Program-made: the position numbers and the translations under genes
The notes under the pieces: model-generated
What the model saw: the letters and a program-made list of their open reading frames with translations, nothing else
Database searches by the model: none
Told to the model about the DNA's origin: nothing
In this document: positions 25,777-34,319 of the stretch, one piece after another
Numbering within the stretch: position 1 is the stretch's first letter
How the letters are laid out: the number at the start of each line of letters is the position of its first letter
From: a bacterium
GTDB taxonomy: Bacteria > JAMCPX01
NCBI GenBank assembly: GCA_021787655.1
Contig: JAJYLM010000001.1
Location: 1 to 46,554, forward strand
Length of the DNA: 46,554 nucleotides
Reading direction: 5' to 3'

Positions 25777-26231
25777 TATCCGTCCTTTCTGGACCAGTCG
25801 TACGGAATGGTGTTCTTATGGGGGTCGATCCGGTATTCATCGGGCTGCTTGTAATCGAAGATGTTGGTCGGTACGTTGATGACCATTGCCTCTGTTTCAC
25901 TGATGCATTTAAAGCCGTGATACACCATCTCCGGTATGGAAACGAGGATGGGATTGTTCTCGCCCACAAAGAACTGGTTGACCTCGCCTCTTGTATTTGA
26001 GCCTTCCCGGTCATCATAGAGCACAATCTTCATCATTCCCCTGACAACGCTCATGTTGTCCGTTTGATGCTTGTGGTAATGCCATGCCTTGACGACGCCG
26101 GGGTATGCGGTGGTCATATAGACCTGCCCGAACTTTATGAAAAGCTCGTCATCTGATCTGAGGATCTCCATGAGCCTGCCCCGTTCATCACAGATGACCT
26201 TCAGGTTTTTAACTTTGACACCGTCTATCAT
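25776..26231 (-). CDS. rfbC: dTDP-4-dehydrorhamnose 3,5-epimerase-like cupin
   Basis: 151 residues, shorter than the usual ~180 of RmlC. The fold is RmlC-like: CDERGRLMEI, then AWHYHKHQTD (His51, His53, His55; canonical RmlC has RGLHFQ), VRGMMKIVLYDDR, and IPEMVYHGF with the second conserved His. The catalytic Tyr that RmlC carries in the 'EFLYKTT' strand is not obvious here (the strand reads EAMVINVPT). Position between rfbA and rfbB supports the 3,5-epimerase role. A 3-epimerase or other dTDP-keto-sugar isomerase remains possible, so the symbol is tentative. 122 bases separate it from rfbA. Confidence 0.72.
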   Translation of the reverse strand: MIDGVKVKNLKVICDERGRLMEILRSDDELFIKFGQVYMTTAYPGVVKAWHYHKHQTDNMSVVRGMMKIVLYDDREGSNTRGEVNQFFVGENNPILVSIPEMVYHGFKCISETEAMVINVPTNIFDYKQPDEYRIDPHKNTIPYDWSRKDG

Positions 26232-26353
26232 ATATTCATGCTCCTTCTGTTACTATTTCATCTGTACAGTCCCGCGGTCATGCCGCAGATGCCGCGTATC
26301 GCTCCTTCACGGGAGAGCGGCCAGCGGGATCAAGCGGGCTTTCCCTTTCTTGC

Positions 26354-27418
26354 CTACGGAAGTCCGACCTTGCTGTTGTCTCCGAGCAGCAGCCGGTACA
26401 CCTTTGGTTTCTCATTCAGTTTTTTTACCTCGACATCCCTGCCGACGAGGCTGTCTTCTATTTTTATGCCGACATCCTCGATACGGCAATTTTCAAGAAT
26501 GATGCTGTGCTCTATCTCGCTGTTAACGATCTCCGTACCCGACGATATCGAGGTAAATGGGCCGATATAGGAATTGATGATCCTTGCCCCCCTGCCAATC
26601 GCAGCCGGACCTCTGATGATGGAATTTTTGATAACCGCACCTTTTTCAACGACGACCTTGAATTCGACCCGCGAATGATTGTCCACATCACCCTTGATAT
26701 CCGTTTCGTTCAGGTCGAGCATCATCCTGTTCGCTTCGAGCATGTCCTCGAGCTTCCCGGTATCCTTCCACCACCCGGTCACAATGTGGGGCAGGACCTT
26801 GAATTTGTGGTCGATGAGCCACTGGATGGCGTCCGTGATCTCCAGTTCACCCCGCTTCGACGGCTTTATCGAGCGCACCGCCGTGTGGATATGCTTGTCG
26901 AACATATAAACCCCGACAAGGGCCAGATCGCTCTTGGGCTTTTTTGGTTTTTCTTCGAGACGGATTACGGTGGAATCTTTCAGTTCTGCGACGCCGAATT
27001 GATTCGGATTTTTGACGTGGGCAAGCAATATCTGTGAGTTGGGGGACTGCTGTTTGAATTGTTCAACCAGGTTGGTGATGCCGCTCTTGATGAGGTTGTC
27101 CCCGAGATACATCACAAAGGGGTCATCCCTGAGAAAATCCCGCGCTATGAGCACTGCATGTGCGAGTCCGAGCGGTTTGTCCTGCTGGAGGTAGGTTATT
27201 TTTACACCGAATTTTTTCCCGTCGGCGACGGCATTTTTAACCTCCCCGGCAGTGTCTCCGACAATGATACCAATGTCCGTTATGCCGGCATCCCGTATCG
27301 CCTCCAGTGCATAGAAGAGGATGGGTTTATTCGCAACCGGAATGAGCTGCTTTGCACCCGTATGCGTGATCGGTCTCAGACGTGTCCCCTTACCGCCGCT
27401 CAGTATCAGTGCCTTCAT
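26354..27418 (-). CDS. rfbA: Glucose-1-phosphate thymidylyltransferase, long form
   Basis: From the ATG at 27418 this encodes 354 residues starting MKALILSGGKGTRLRP, the nucleotidyltransferase signature (GGKGTRLRP at 8-16), with YLGDNL and EKPKKPKSD further on. After the catalytic domain (about 1-240) there is a left-handed beta-helix tail with hexapeptide-like repeats (GRGARIINSYIG, GTEIVNSEIEHSIILENCRI). This is the long RmlA form known from archaea and antibiotic deoxysugar clusters, not the ~290-residue enterobacterial type. It makes dTDP-glucose from dTTP and glucose 1-phosphate. The start overlaps the lipoprotein stop as ATGA; in-frame codons upstream belong to that gene. Confidence 0.9.
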   Translation of the reverse strand: MKALILSGGKGTRLRPITHTGAKQLIPVANKPILFYALEAIRDAGITDIGIIVGDTAGEVKNAVADGKKFGVKITYLQQDKPLGLAHAVLIARDFLRDDPFVMYLGDNLIKSGITNLVEQFKQQSPNSQILLAHVKNPNQFGVAELKDSTVIRLEEKPKKPKSDLALVGVYMFDKHIHTAVRSIKPSKRGELEITDAIQWLIDHKFKVLPHIVTGWWKDTGKLEDMLEANRMMLDLNETDIKGDVDNHSRVEFKVVVEKGAVIKNSIIRGPAAIGRGARIINSYIGPFTSISSGTEIVNSEIEHSIILENCRIEDVGIKIEDSLVGRDVEVKKLNEKPKVYRLLLGDNSKVGLP

Positions 27419-28086
27419 AACCTGAAGAAATCCTTTATCCTGTCCAGGATGGTTGGCCTGCCGCTGTACACAGCCCGCAGTTCCATTTTTTTTGCCTGAC
27501 TCTTGAGAAAAACATTCATCGGTACATTCCATGCAACATCCCTGTCTTTTATATTCCCATTTGCAGAGATCACCTTTGTCGGAAAACTTACCTTGAACTT
27601 TATGCCATAGTTTGCCAGCGACCCTTTCAGGATGTTTTCATAGTTCAACTGTGACTGCGAATGCGTTCCCTGCGGTTTGTTCATGGAATTAATCAATGTA
27701 ATTGTCAATTCCCTGTTGTGTTCAACGGTTGTGATCCGGAATTGCACATTGTTCATCCTCACATCGTTTAGAGAGCGGAACTTCACTGTTCCATCGAGGA
27801 TGTAATACCCTTTGTCCGTCGATGCCTTGACGCTCTTGACAGCAACACCTTCAAGCCCTGCAAATTGGCCGTTGAAATCTTTTACGGTCAACGGAAATTC
27901 AATGCCTGTCTGAACCATGGCGTGGCGCAGACTTTCCGGATCCTTCATGAGCGCATCGGGTATGTAATACGAGAGGTGCATGCTCCCGGAACCATTCAGG
28001 TTGAGCACGATATCTTCTTTCACATTGATGCATCCCGACAGCAGGAGTAAACCTGCAACAACTGAATATTTGAAATATTTCAGCAT
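27415..28086 (-). CDS. Lipoprotein of unknown function, first gene of the nucleotide-sugar operon
   Basis: 223 residues with a lipobox LLSGC (Cys19) after a short basic start (MLKYFKY). The mature protein begins NVKEDIVLNLNGSGSMHLSY, a 'polar strand - GSG - strand' opening seen in several cell-surface lipoprotein families. The body is mixed alpha/beta, and the C-terminus is basic and amphipathic (LDRIKDFFRL). I do not recognise the family with confidence. It overlaps rfbA by ATGA and its promoter seems to drive the whole operon, so a link to surface polysaccharide is plausible by position only. Confidence 0.78.
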   Translation of the reverse strand: MLKYFKYSVVAGLLLLSGCINVKEDIVLNLNGSGSMHLSYYIPDALMKDPESLRHAMVQTGIEFPLTVKDFNGQFAGLEGVAVKSVKASTDKGYYILDGTVKFRSLNDVRMNNVQFRITTVEHNRELTITLINSMNKPQGTHSQSQLNYENILKGSLANYGIKFKVSFPTKVISANGNIKDRDVAWNVPMNVFLKSQAKKMELRAVYSGRPTILDRIKDFFRL

Positions 28087-28094
28087 GCTTGCCT

Positions 28095-28121
28095 TTTATA
28101 GAAAATCAGGATTCCTGTCAA
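28095..28121 (-). promoter_or_regulatory. Probable promoter of the lipoprotein-rfb-ugd-uxs operon
   Basis: Minus strand: consensus TTGACA (28116-28121), a 15-base spacer and TATAAA (28095-28100). Transcription would start near 28088, about 2 bases before the ATG at 28086, so the mRNA would be nearly leaderless. The short spacer is a caveat. Confidence 0.45.
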
Positions 28122-28241
28122 CCTTACTGCTCTCCGCAACCTTTGGGTGTTTTAACCCACAAATAAATGCTATTTACAATGATTCAATAAACGATGCTAA
28201 CGGGTTAAATATTCAATAACATTAAGTAGTTTCTGATTATA

Positions 28242-28286
28242 AAAAACTGCAAACAGGGTCGTTATCCCGCCCTGTTTGCGTTTTTT
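28242..28286. terminator. Strong hairpin terminator after ppdK
   Basis: GCAAACAGGG (28249-28258) and CCCTGTTTGC (28270-28279) form a perfect 10-bp stem with an 11-base loop. AAAAAA precedes it and TTTTTT follows it, so it can work in both directions. On the minus strand it lies just beyond the ppdK stop and closes the glyQ-glyS-ppdK operon, separating it from the rfb operon. Confidence 0.85.
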
Positions 28287-28293
28287 CACCCAC

Positions 28294-31062
28294 TTATTTT
28301 TTACGCTTTTGCTTCACCGGTTCAGCACTCAGAGCTGCCTGCGCCGCCGCAAGGCGCGCAACAGGGATTCTGTACGGTGAACAGCTGACGTATGTCAGAC
28401 CGGCAGTGTGGCAGAAGTGTATGGTCTGCGGATCCCCGCCATGCTCGCCGCAGATACCCAGTTTTATGTCAGGCCTTACCTTTTTCCCTTTTTCCACCGC
28501 TAACCTGACCAGAGCGCCGACACCTTTGGTATCAATGGTAGCAAAGGGGTCGAATGATAGTATATTCTGTGGTTTTATCGTTACGTGATAGCCGCATACC
28601 TCGCATATACCGTCCTTGTTCAACCTTCCGCCGCATATCGGGCAATGCTCAGAATATGATCTGTAGAAGCTGATAAACCGTCCTGCGTCATCCCTGGAAA
28701 AACCGTAGGTTGTCTGCGTCAGGTCGTTTGTTCCAAAAGAGAAAAATTCTGCCTCCTGTGCAATTTCATCGGCAGTGACTGCAGCCCGTGGCAGTTCTAT
28801 CATCGTTCCAACCATGAATTTGATCTTCTTGTTCTTCTGCTTCATGACCTCGTTGGCCGTTTCAAGAACAATCGCCTTTTGTGCGTGCATCTCTTCCACC
28901 ATACTGATGACGGGAAGCATGATTTCGGGATAAACCTTGACTCCCTGTCCCATCAGTTCACAGGCAGCTTCAATGATTGCCCTGACCTGCATCCTCGTAA
29001 TGTCCGGCATGATGATGCCGAGGCGCGCTCCCCGAAGTCCGAGCATCGGATTGAATTCATGGAGTTCTTCAACGCGGGCAAGCAATGTCTTCTTCTCGGC
29101 TAAAACTGCAGGGGATCCTCCCTGAAGTTCCAGCTTCGCTATCTCGACCATCAATTCCTCACGCTTTGGCAGAAATTCATGGAGCGGGGGATCCAGCAGA
29201 CGTATGGTAACAGGAAGGCCCTGCATTTCTTTCAAGATCCCGACAAAATCCTTACGTTGCATGACCAGAAGCATATCGAGGAACTTGAGTCTCTCTTCCC
29301 TCGTTTCTGCAAGGATCATTTTCTGCATAATACCGATCCTGTCTTCTGCAAAAAACATGTGCTCTGTCCTGCACAGTCCGACGCCCTGGGCTCCGAATGA
29401 CCGGGCCCTGCTTGCGTCCCTCGGTGTATCCGCATTCGCCCGTACCCCGAGACTTCTGATGTTGTCTGCCCAGGTCATAATCGTCTTGAAATCTCCGGTA
29501 AGGTCCGGATCAACAAACGGGACCTGCCCGATAATGACCTCTCCGGTAGTTCCATTGATCGAGATGTAATCCCCTTCTTTCAGCAATTTATCGCCGACCT
29601 TCACGGCATGAGTTTTCTCGTCTATCTCCAGCACCTCGCACCCGACGATGGCCGGTTTTCCATACTGTCGGGCAACAACCGCGGCATGCGACGTCATGCC
29701 TCCCCGCCTGGTCAAGATGCCCTTTGAAGCATCCATACCGTGAATATCATCAGGAGATGTTTCTTCCCTCAGGAGAATGACGGCCTGTCCCTTTTGCGCC
29801 CATTCGACGGCCCTGTTCGCTTCCAGCACGATCATGCCTGAAGCAGCACCGGGTGAGGCGGCAAGCCCTTTTGCAATGACGTCATACTTCACCTTTGTAT
29901 CGAACACGGGGTGGAGGAGCTGTTCAAGTTTGTCAGGTTCAATCCGTGCTATTGCCTTTTCACGGGTGATAAGTTTTTCCTTGACCAGATCGACCGCTAT
30001 CTTTAGTGCCGCCTGGGGGGTCCGTTTTCCGGTCCTCGTCTGCAGCATGTACAGCTTTTCATTTTCGATGGTAAACTCGAAATCCTGAACGTCCCGGTAG
30101 TGCTTCTCAAGGCGTGTCGTGATATCTCTGAGCTGCTTGAAAACAACCGGCATTTCTTTTGCGAGATCCGCTATGGGCTTCGGTGTCCTTATGCCTGCCA
30201 CAACATCCTCTCCCTGGGCATTGGTAAGATACTCGCCGTAAAACATCTTTTCCCCGGTTGCAGGATTCCGGGTAAATCCAACCCCGGTTGCGGACTTATC
30301 ACCGGTGTTGCCGAATACCATGGTCTGAACATTGACCGCAGTACCCAGCGATTCCGGGATGTTGTTCTGCTTTCTGTAGTAGATCGCCCTGTCATTATTC
30401 CATGATTTAAAAACCGCTTCGATCGCCATAAATAATTGCTGGTAGGGATCCTGCGGGAACTCTATCTTCGCTTTTGATTTTATAATGCTCTTGAAATCCT
30501 CCACCACGGATTTCAGGGCTGCAGGGGGGACCGAGGTATCATCCTTGGCATTGAATTTCTTTTTGTATCCTTCAAAGATTTCCTCGAATACCTTTTTTCC
30601 CATATTCAGAACAACATCGCCGAACATGTACATAAACCGTCGGTAGCTGTCATACGCAAATCTCTGATTACCCGTCTTGTCTGCGAGACCCGCGACCGTC
30701 ATGTCGTTAAGGCCGAGGTTGAGGATGGTGTCCATCATGCCGGGCATTGAAAACTTGGCACCGGAACGGACAGATACCAGCAAAGGGTTGTCCTTGTTGC
30801 CAAATCCTTTTCCGGTAACGTTTTCCAGTCTTTTGACCGACTTTTTCACCTCGTCCCGTAAGTCGGAAGGAACCTTCATGCCCTTTTTGAAATATTCAAG
30901 ACACACAGTCGTGGGAATGGTAAAACCCGGCGGAACCGGTATGCCTGCCCGTGTCATTTCAGCAAGTCCTGCTCCTTTACCGCCAAGCAGGTCTTTCATA
31001 TCGCCGGTGCCGTCTGCCTTCCCTTTCGCAAAGAAGTATATCCGCTTTATCTTTTGTGCCAT
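28294..31062 (-). CDS. ppdK: Pyruvate, phosphate dikinase with a zinc-ribbon-like insertion
   Basis: 922 residues. The N-terminal ATP-grasp domain opens with LLGGKGAGLAEM and PVPPGFTIP. The phosphohistidine domain has TSHAAVVARQYGKPA (His459) and the PEP/pyruvate domain ends in GEHGGDPQ and YVSCSP (catalytic Cys894). The enzyme interconverts pyruvate + ATP + Pi and PEP + AMP + PPi. Unusually, between GFSRDDAGRFISFY and SFDPFATIDTKGVG, where typical PPDKs have a short link, there is an insert with C807-x2-C810-x9-C820-x2-C823 (CPICGG, CEVCGYH), two zinc knuckles. It follows glyS by 8 bases with GGGGG before the ATG, and ends at a strong terminator. Confidence 0.93.
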   Translation of the reverse strand: MAQKIKRIYFFAKGKADGTGDMKDLLGGKGAGLAEMTRAGIPVPPGFTIPTTVCLEYFKKGMKVPSDLRDEVKKSVKRLENVTGKGFGNKDNPLLVSVRSGAKFSMPGMMDTILNLGLNDMTVAGLADKTGNQRFAYDSYRRFMYMFGDVVLNMGKKVFEEIFEGYKKKFNAKDDTSVPPAALKSVVEDFKSIIKSKAKIEFPQDPYQQLFMAIEAVFKSWNNDRAIYYRKQNNIPESLGTAVNVQTMVFGNTGDKSATGVGFTRNPATGEKMFYGEYLTNAQGEDVVAGIRTPKPIADLAKEMPVVFKQLRDITTRLEKHYRDVQDFEFTIENEKLYMLQTRTGKRTPQAALKIAVDLVKEKLITREKAIARIEPDKLEQLLHPVFDTKVKYDVIAKGLAASPGAASGMIVLEANRAVEWAQKGQAVILLREETSPDDIHGMDASKGILTRRGGMTSHAAVVARQYGKPAIVGCEVLEIDEKTHAVKVGDKLLKEGDYISINGTTGEVIIGQVPFVDPDLTGDFKTIMTWADNIRSLGVRANADTPRDASRARSFGAQGVGLCRTEHMFFAEDRIGIMQKMILAETREERLKFLDMLLVMQRKDFVGILKEMQGLPVTIRLLDPPLHEFLPKREELMVEIAKLELQGGSPAVLAEKKTLLARVEELHEFNPMLGLRGARLGIIMPDITRMQVRAIIEAACELMGQGVKVYPEIMLPVISMVEEMHAQKAIVLETANEVMKQKNKKIKFMVGTMIELPRAAVTADEIAQEAEFFSFGTNDLTQTTYGFSRDDAGRFISFYRSYSEHCPICGGRLNKDGICEVCGYHVTIKPQNILSFDPFATIDTKGVGALVRLAVEKGKKVRPDIKLGICGEHGGDPQTIHFCHTAGLTYVSCSPYRIPVARLAAAQAALSAEPVKQKRKK

Positions 31063-31070
31063 AAAACCCC

Positions 31071-33188
31071 CTATGTCAGTTTGGTAATATCTAAAACCTG
31101 CATAACAAGATTTTTAATCTTTGCAAGCAGATTTAATCTGTTGGTCTTTACACTCTCGTCATCACTCATAACGAGCACCTTGTCGAAAAAGATGTTAATC
31201 TCAGGGACCAGTTTCTCAAGTGCCTGTATATATCCTATATAATTTCTTGTTGCAAGAGATGATTGGACATCAGCATGTATTGCTATGTATTTGTCATATA
31301 AAGCTTTTTCAGACGGCTCGAGGAGTAGATCCTGCTTAACGTCATCCGGAACATGCCCCTTGGATATATTCATAACCCGTTTGAAGGCAAGCATGATTGG
31401 TTCAAAGTCCGGTTTGAAAACGATGTCCTTCAAGGCAGCTATCCGTAGATCTGCTTCAAGGATATCTTCCGGCCCGGTTGCAATAACGGCATCAATAATC
31501 TTGCTGCTTGTTGCATAACGATCCGACAGAATTCCTTTGAACCTGCCGTAAACAAACGACATGACCAATTTTAGAACAGATTCTTTGTCCGGCGCCCGAC
31601 GTTCCGCATGGGGCAAAGGGGCATTTCCGTGCTGAGAGGAAAAATCATAGAGATCAAAGCTGGTTTGGACAAGTGTTGTTATATTTATCTTTAGTGAATG
31701 CTTCAGCAGAGCATTGATGATTCCGATGACAGCCCGCCGCAGTCCATACGGGTCCTGTGTACCTGTCGGAACCTCGCCGATACTGAAAAAGCCGACGAGC
31801 GAGTCAATCTTGTCCGCAATATAAACGAGAGAGCCGGGAATTGAAGCAGGCTGGGAATACTGTTCGGCAATTACCAGTGCCGTTGTTGTATCTGAAGGAT
31901 CTTTAACGAGTATATACCGATGTCCTATGATCCCCTGCAACTCGGGAAATTCAGATACAAGCCGTGTTGCAAGGTCTGCCTTACACAGCCTCGCAGCGTG
32001 AAGGGTTGCTATCTTCAAAGCCTCGTCGACCTTAATCCCGTCGCAGAGATAGGATGCAATATTGACAATACGCTGTGTCTTGTCATAGAGGCTTCCAAGC
32101 TTCGGATAAAACGTCATGCCCTTGAGCAATTCGACGTAATATTCGAGCGGCTGTTTTATGTCTTCACGGTAATAAAACTCAGCGTCCTCAAGCCGGGCGT
32201 TCAGCACACGTTCGTACCCCTTCTTGATTACCGCTTTTTTTCCAGAGGGATTGTTGCTGATGCCAATGAAATAGGGCATCAGTGCGCGCCTGTTATCTAT
32301 GACAGGGATGTACTTCTGATGGGTCTTCATAACGCTCATGATTACCTCTTCAGGCAGGTTCATGAATCGTTTGTCAAAGCTGCCCAAAACAGCAACTGGC
32401 GATTCTACGAGACGGGTGATGGTATCGAGCAACGCATTGTCCGGTTGAGCCTGTCCTTTTACCCTTTGCGCCATTTTTCCTGTCTGATTCATGATGCTGT
32501 TCTTTCGTGCCGCAACATCGGGCAGGACCTTTTCCTTTTGCATGACTTTCAACCACGACTCAACACCGGCGACTCTAATCCTTTTTCCACTGCCGGTCCT
32601 TAGTCCATACGTATACGATGATGTTTTAACATCGCCAAGAGTAAGAGGAACGACCTTGCCCCCGTACAGAACAACCAGCCATCGTAGTGGCCGGATAAAT
32701 CTTATTGAAGTGCTTGAATTGTCAGAACTCTTTACCCTGTCTCCCCATTTCATGGATTTCCTGAATGGGGACGACAAGATTATGTTTCTCAGATGTTCTT
32801 GTATCAGCTTTTTTGCCTGTACGCCGGGCTTTTTGATTTCAACCTGGACAAACTCTCCTTTATCCAGCCTGACAACCTGGAGTGACCCGACGTTCACACC
32901 TTTTGAACGTGCAAAACCGATCGCGGCCTGGGTCGGATTGCCGTCTTTGTCAAAGGCCGCATCTCTTCGTGGACCTGTATAGGTTGTTTTACTCGGCTCA
33001 CCCTTATCAGAAACTCCGTTCACAGATAAAACCAACCGCCGCGGCGTAAAAAATGTTTTCACCTCGTTGAAGGTTATACGCTCTGATTCGAATAATTGTT
33101 TGATACTGTTTGACAGATATTCCATCGCAGGAGTGATCTCTGCAACAGGTATCTCTTCAACACCGATTTCTATAAACAATTCCGGCAT
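31071..33188 (-). CDS. glyS: Glycyl-tRNA synthetase beta subunit
   Basis: 705 residues beginning MPELFIEIGVEEIP, the standard GlyS start. It includes EVKTFFTPRRLVL, TYTGPRR, an HD-like region (HAARLCKADLATRLVSEF) followed by GTQDPYGLRRAVIG, and a C-terminal anticodon-binding DALR-type helical domain (FDKVLVMSDDESVKTNRLNLL). It binds tRNA-Gly and forms the alpha2-beta2 enzyme with GlyQ, encoded just upstream after a 43-base gap. The bacterial heterotetrameric type is usual in Gram-negatives. Confidence 0.95.
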   Translation of the reverse strand: MPELFIEIGVEEIPVAEITPAMEYLSNSIKQLFESERITFNEVKTFFTPRRLVLSVNGVSDKGEPSKTTYTGPRRDAAFDKDGNPTQAAIGFARSKGVNVGSLQVVRLDKGEFVQVEIKKPGVQAKKLIQEHLRNIILSSPFRKSMKWGDRVKSSDNSSTSIRFIRPLRWLVVLYGGKVVPLTLGDVKTSSYTYGLRTGSGKRIRVAGVESWLKVMQKEKVLPDVAARKNSIMNQTGKMAQRVKGQAQPDNALLDTITRLVESPVAVLGSFDKRFMNLPEEVIMSVMKTHQKYIPVIDNRRALMPYFIGISNNPSGKKAVIKKGYERVLNARLEDAEFYYREDIKQPLEYYVELLKGMTFYPKLGSLYDKTQRIVNIASYLCDGIKVDEALKIATLHAARLCKADLATRLVSEFPELQGIIGHRYILVKDPSDTTTALVIAEQYSQPASIPGSLVYIADKIDSLVGFFSIGEVPTGTQDPYGLRRAVIGIINALLKHSLKINITTLVQTSFDLYDFSSQHGNAPLPHAERRAPDKESVLKLVMSFVYGRFKGILSDRYATSSKIIDAVIATGPEDILEADLRIAALKDIVFKPDFEPIMLAFKRVMNISKGHVPDDVKQDLLLEPSEKALYDKYIAIHADVQSSLATRNYIGYIQALEKLVPEINIFFDKVLVMSDDESVKTNRLNLLAKIKNLVMQVLDITKLT

Positions 33189-33231
33189 AGTATTGTTCTA
33201 CTCTTGAATACTGAACTTGAATTTCGGCATC

Positions 33232-34089
33232 TTAACCATTGATTTTTGTATATTGAATTTCTGCGTACGCCTGCGCAACACCCTTTGCCATGGCCCGTAC
33301 CCTGCCGATGTATCGTGCCCGTTCGGCAACCGATATTGCACGTCGGGCATCGAGCAGGTTGAAGAGGTGGGAACATTTGAGGGTGCAGTCATAGGCCGGC
33401 AGAAACAGGCCTTCACCGGTCAGACGCAGGGATTCCTTTTCGTATTCATTGAAGAGGAGAAACAGCCTGTTGATGTCCGCCGATTCAAAGTTATACACGG
33501 ACTGCTGCCGTTCGTTCTCCTTGAACAGGCGGCCATAGGTGACCCTGTCATTCCACTTCAGGTCAAACACATTCTCGACCCCCTGGAGGTACATGGAGAT
33601 GCGTTCTATTCCATAGGTAATTTCCACGGGTGTTGACACAAGATCAAGCCCCCCCGCCTGCTGGAAATACGTAAACTGGGTGATCTCCATACCATCGAGC
33701 CACACCTCCCAGCCGAGCCCCCACGCACCGAGCGTCGGTGATTCCCAGTCGTCCTCGACAAACCGGACATCGTGATCCCGTACCTTGATACCGAGTGCAC
33801 CGAGGCTTTTGAGGTAGGTGTCCTGGATATCCGGCGGAGACGGTTTCATAATAACCTGGTACTGAAAATACCGCTGAAGCCTGTTCGGATTCTCACCATA
33901 ACGGCCATCTGTCGGCCGCCGCGATGGCTGAACGTATGCAGCAGCCCACGGTGACGGGTCCAGCACCCTCAGAAAGGTAGAAGGATGAAACGTACCGGCA
34001 CCAACCTCAACGTCATACGGTTGATCGACGACACATCCGTTCTTTGACCAGAATTTGTTCAATGTGAAGATAACATCCTGGATATTCAT
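33232..34089 (-). CDS. glyQ: Glycyl-tRNA synthetase alpha subunit
   Basis: 285 residues from the ATG at 34089 (MNIQDVIFTLNKFW, aligning with E. coli GlyQ). A start 7 codons upstream (34110) is also open, but the promoter I see would start transcription near 34102, inside that codon region, and AGG lies 7 bases before 34089. Diagnostic motifs are QPYDVEVGAGTFHPSTFLR, VQPSRRPTDGRYGENPNRLQ and GAWGLGWEVWLDGMEITQ. It carries the glycyl-adenylate active site and pairs with GlyS. Confidence 0.93.
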   Translation of the reverse strand: MNIQDVIFTLNKFWSKNGCVVDQPYDVEVGAGTFHPSTFLRVLDPSPWAAAYVQPSRRPTDGRYGENPNRLQRYFQYQVIMKPSPPDIQDTYLKSLGALGIKVRDHDVRFVEDDWESPTLGAWGLGWEVWLDGMEITQFTYFQQAGGLDLVSTPVEITYGIERISMYLQGVENVFDLKWNDRVTYGRLFKENERQQSVYNFESADINRLFLLFNEYEKESLRLTGEGLFLPAYDCTLKCSHLFNLLDARRAISVAERARYIGRVRAMAKGVAQAYAEIQYTKING

Positions 34090-34108
34090 AAGCCAGCCTA
34101 AGGCGGAC

Positions 34109-34138
34109 ATGGTATCCAGAAACCATGGTGTTTGTCAA
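34109..34138 (-). promoter_or_regulatory. Probable promoter of glyQ-glyS-ppdK
   Basis: Minus strand: TTGACA (34133-34138), an 18-base spacer and TACCAT (34109-34114). Transcription would start near 34102, giving a leader of about 13 bases before the ATG at 34089. Confidence 0.4.
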
Positions 34139-34160
34139 CACAGTCATAAAATCCACCTGT

Positions 34161-34206
34161 TCCCGGCCGCCCCACCATATTCACCGTACCCGATTGACGG
34201 CCGGGG
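34161..34206. repeat. Long-loop inverted repeat between glyQ and hpf
   Basis: CCCGGCCG (34162-34169) pairs with CGGCCGGG (34198-34205), 8 bp with a 28-base loop, extended by a T-G pair and followed on the plus strand by TTATTTTT. It lies between the two divergent promoters. A barrier or regulatory role is possible; it may be chance in a GC-rich stretch. Confidence 0.3.
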
Positions 34207-34254
34207 TTATTTTTGAACGGCTTGAACTCCGCCAAAAAGCGTTTTTTAAAACAG

Positions 34255-34283
34255 TTGAAATTGCCGGATTTCTAACCTATCTT
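34255..34283 (+). promoter_or_regulatory. Probable promoter of the hpf-PTS operon
   Basis: TTGAAA (34255-34260), a 17-base spacer and TATCTT (34278-34283). Transcription from about 34290 would leave a 30-base leader with the GGAGG ribosome site before hpf. I do not see a sigma-54 GG/GC pair. Confidence 0.4.
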
Positions 34284-34319
34284 ATACAGAGAACCAAATT
34301 TCATTACAGGAGGAACGCT

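Noticed and set aside
28140..28165. Small hairpin GGGT...ACCC upstream of the rfb operon
   Set aside because: The stem is only 4-5 bp with mismatches beyond, with no T-run or recognisable riboswitch core.
34125..34319. N-terminal extension of hpf
   Set aside because: The frame is open, but the extension contains the promoter and hairpin, and only the ATG at 34320 has a ribosome site and matches the family start.
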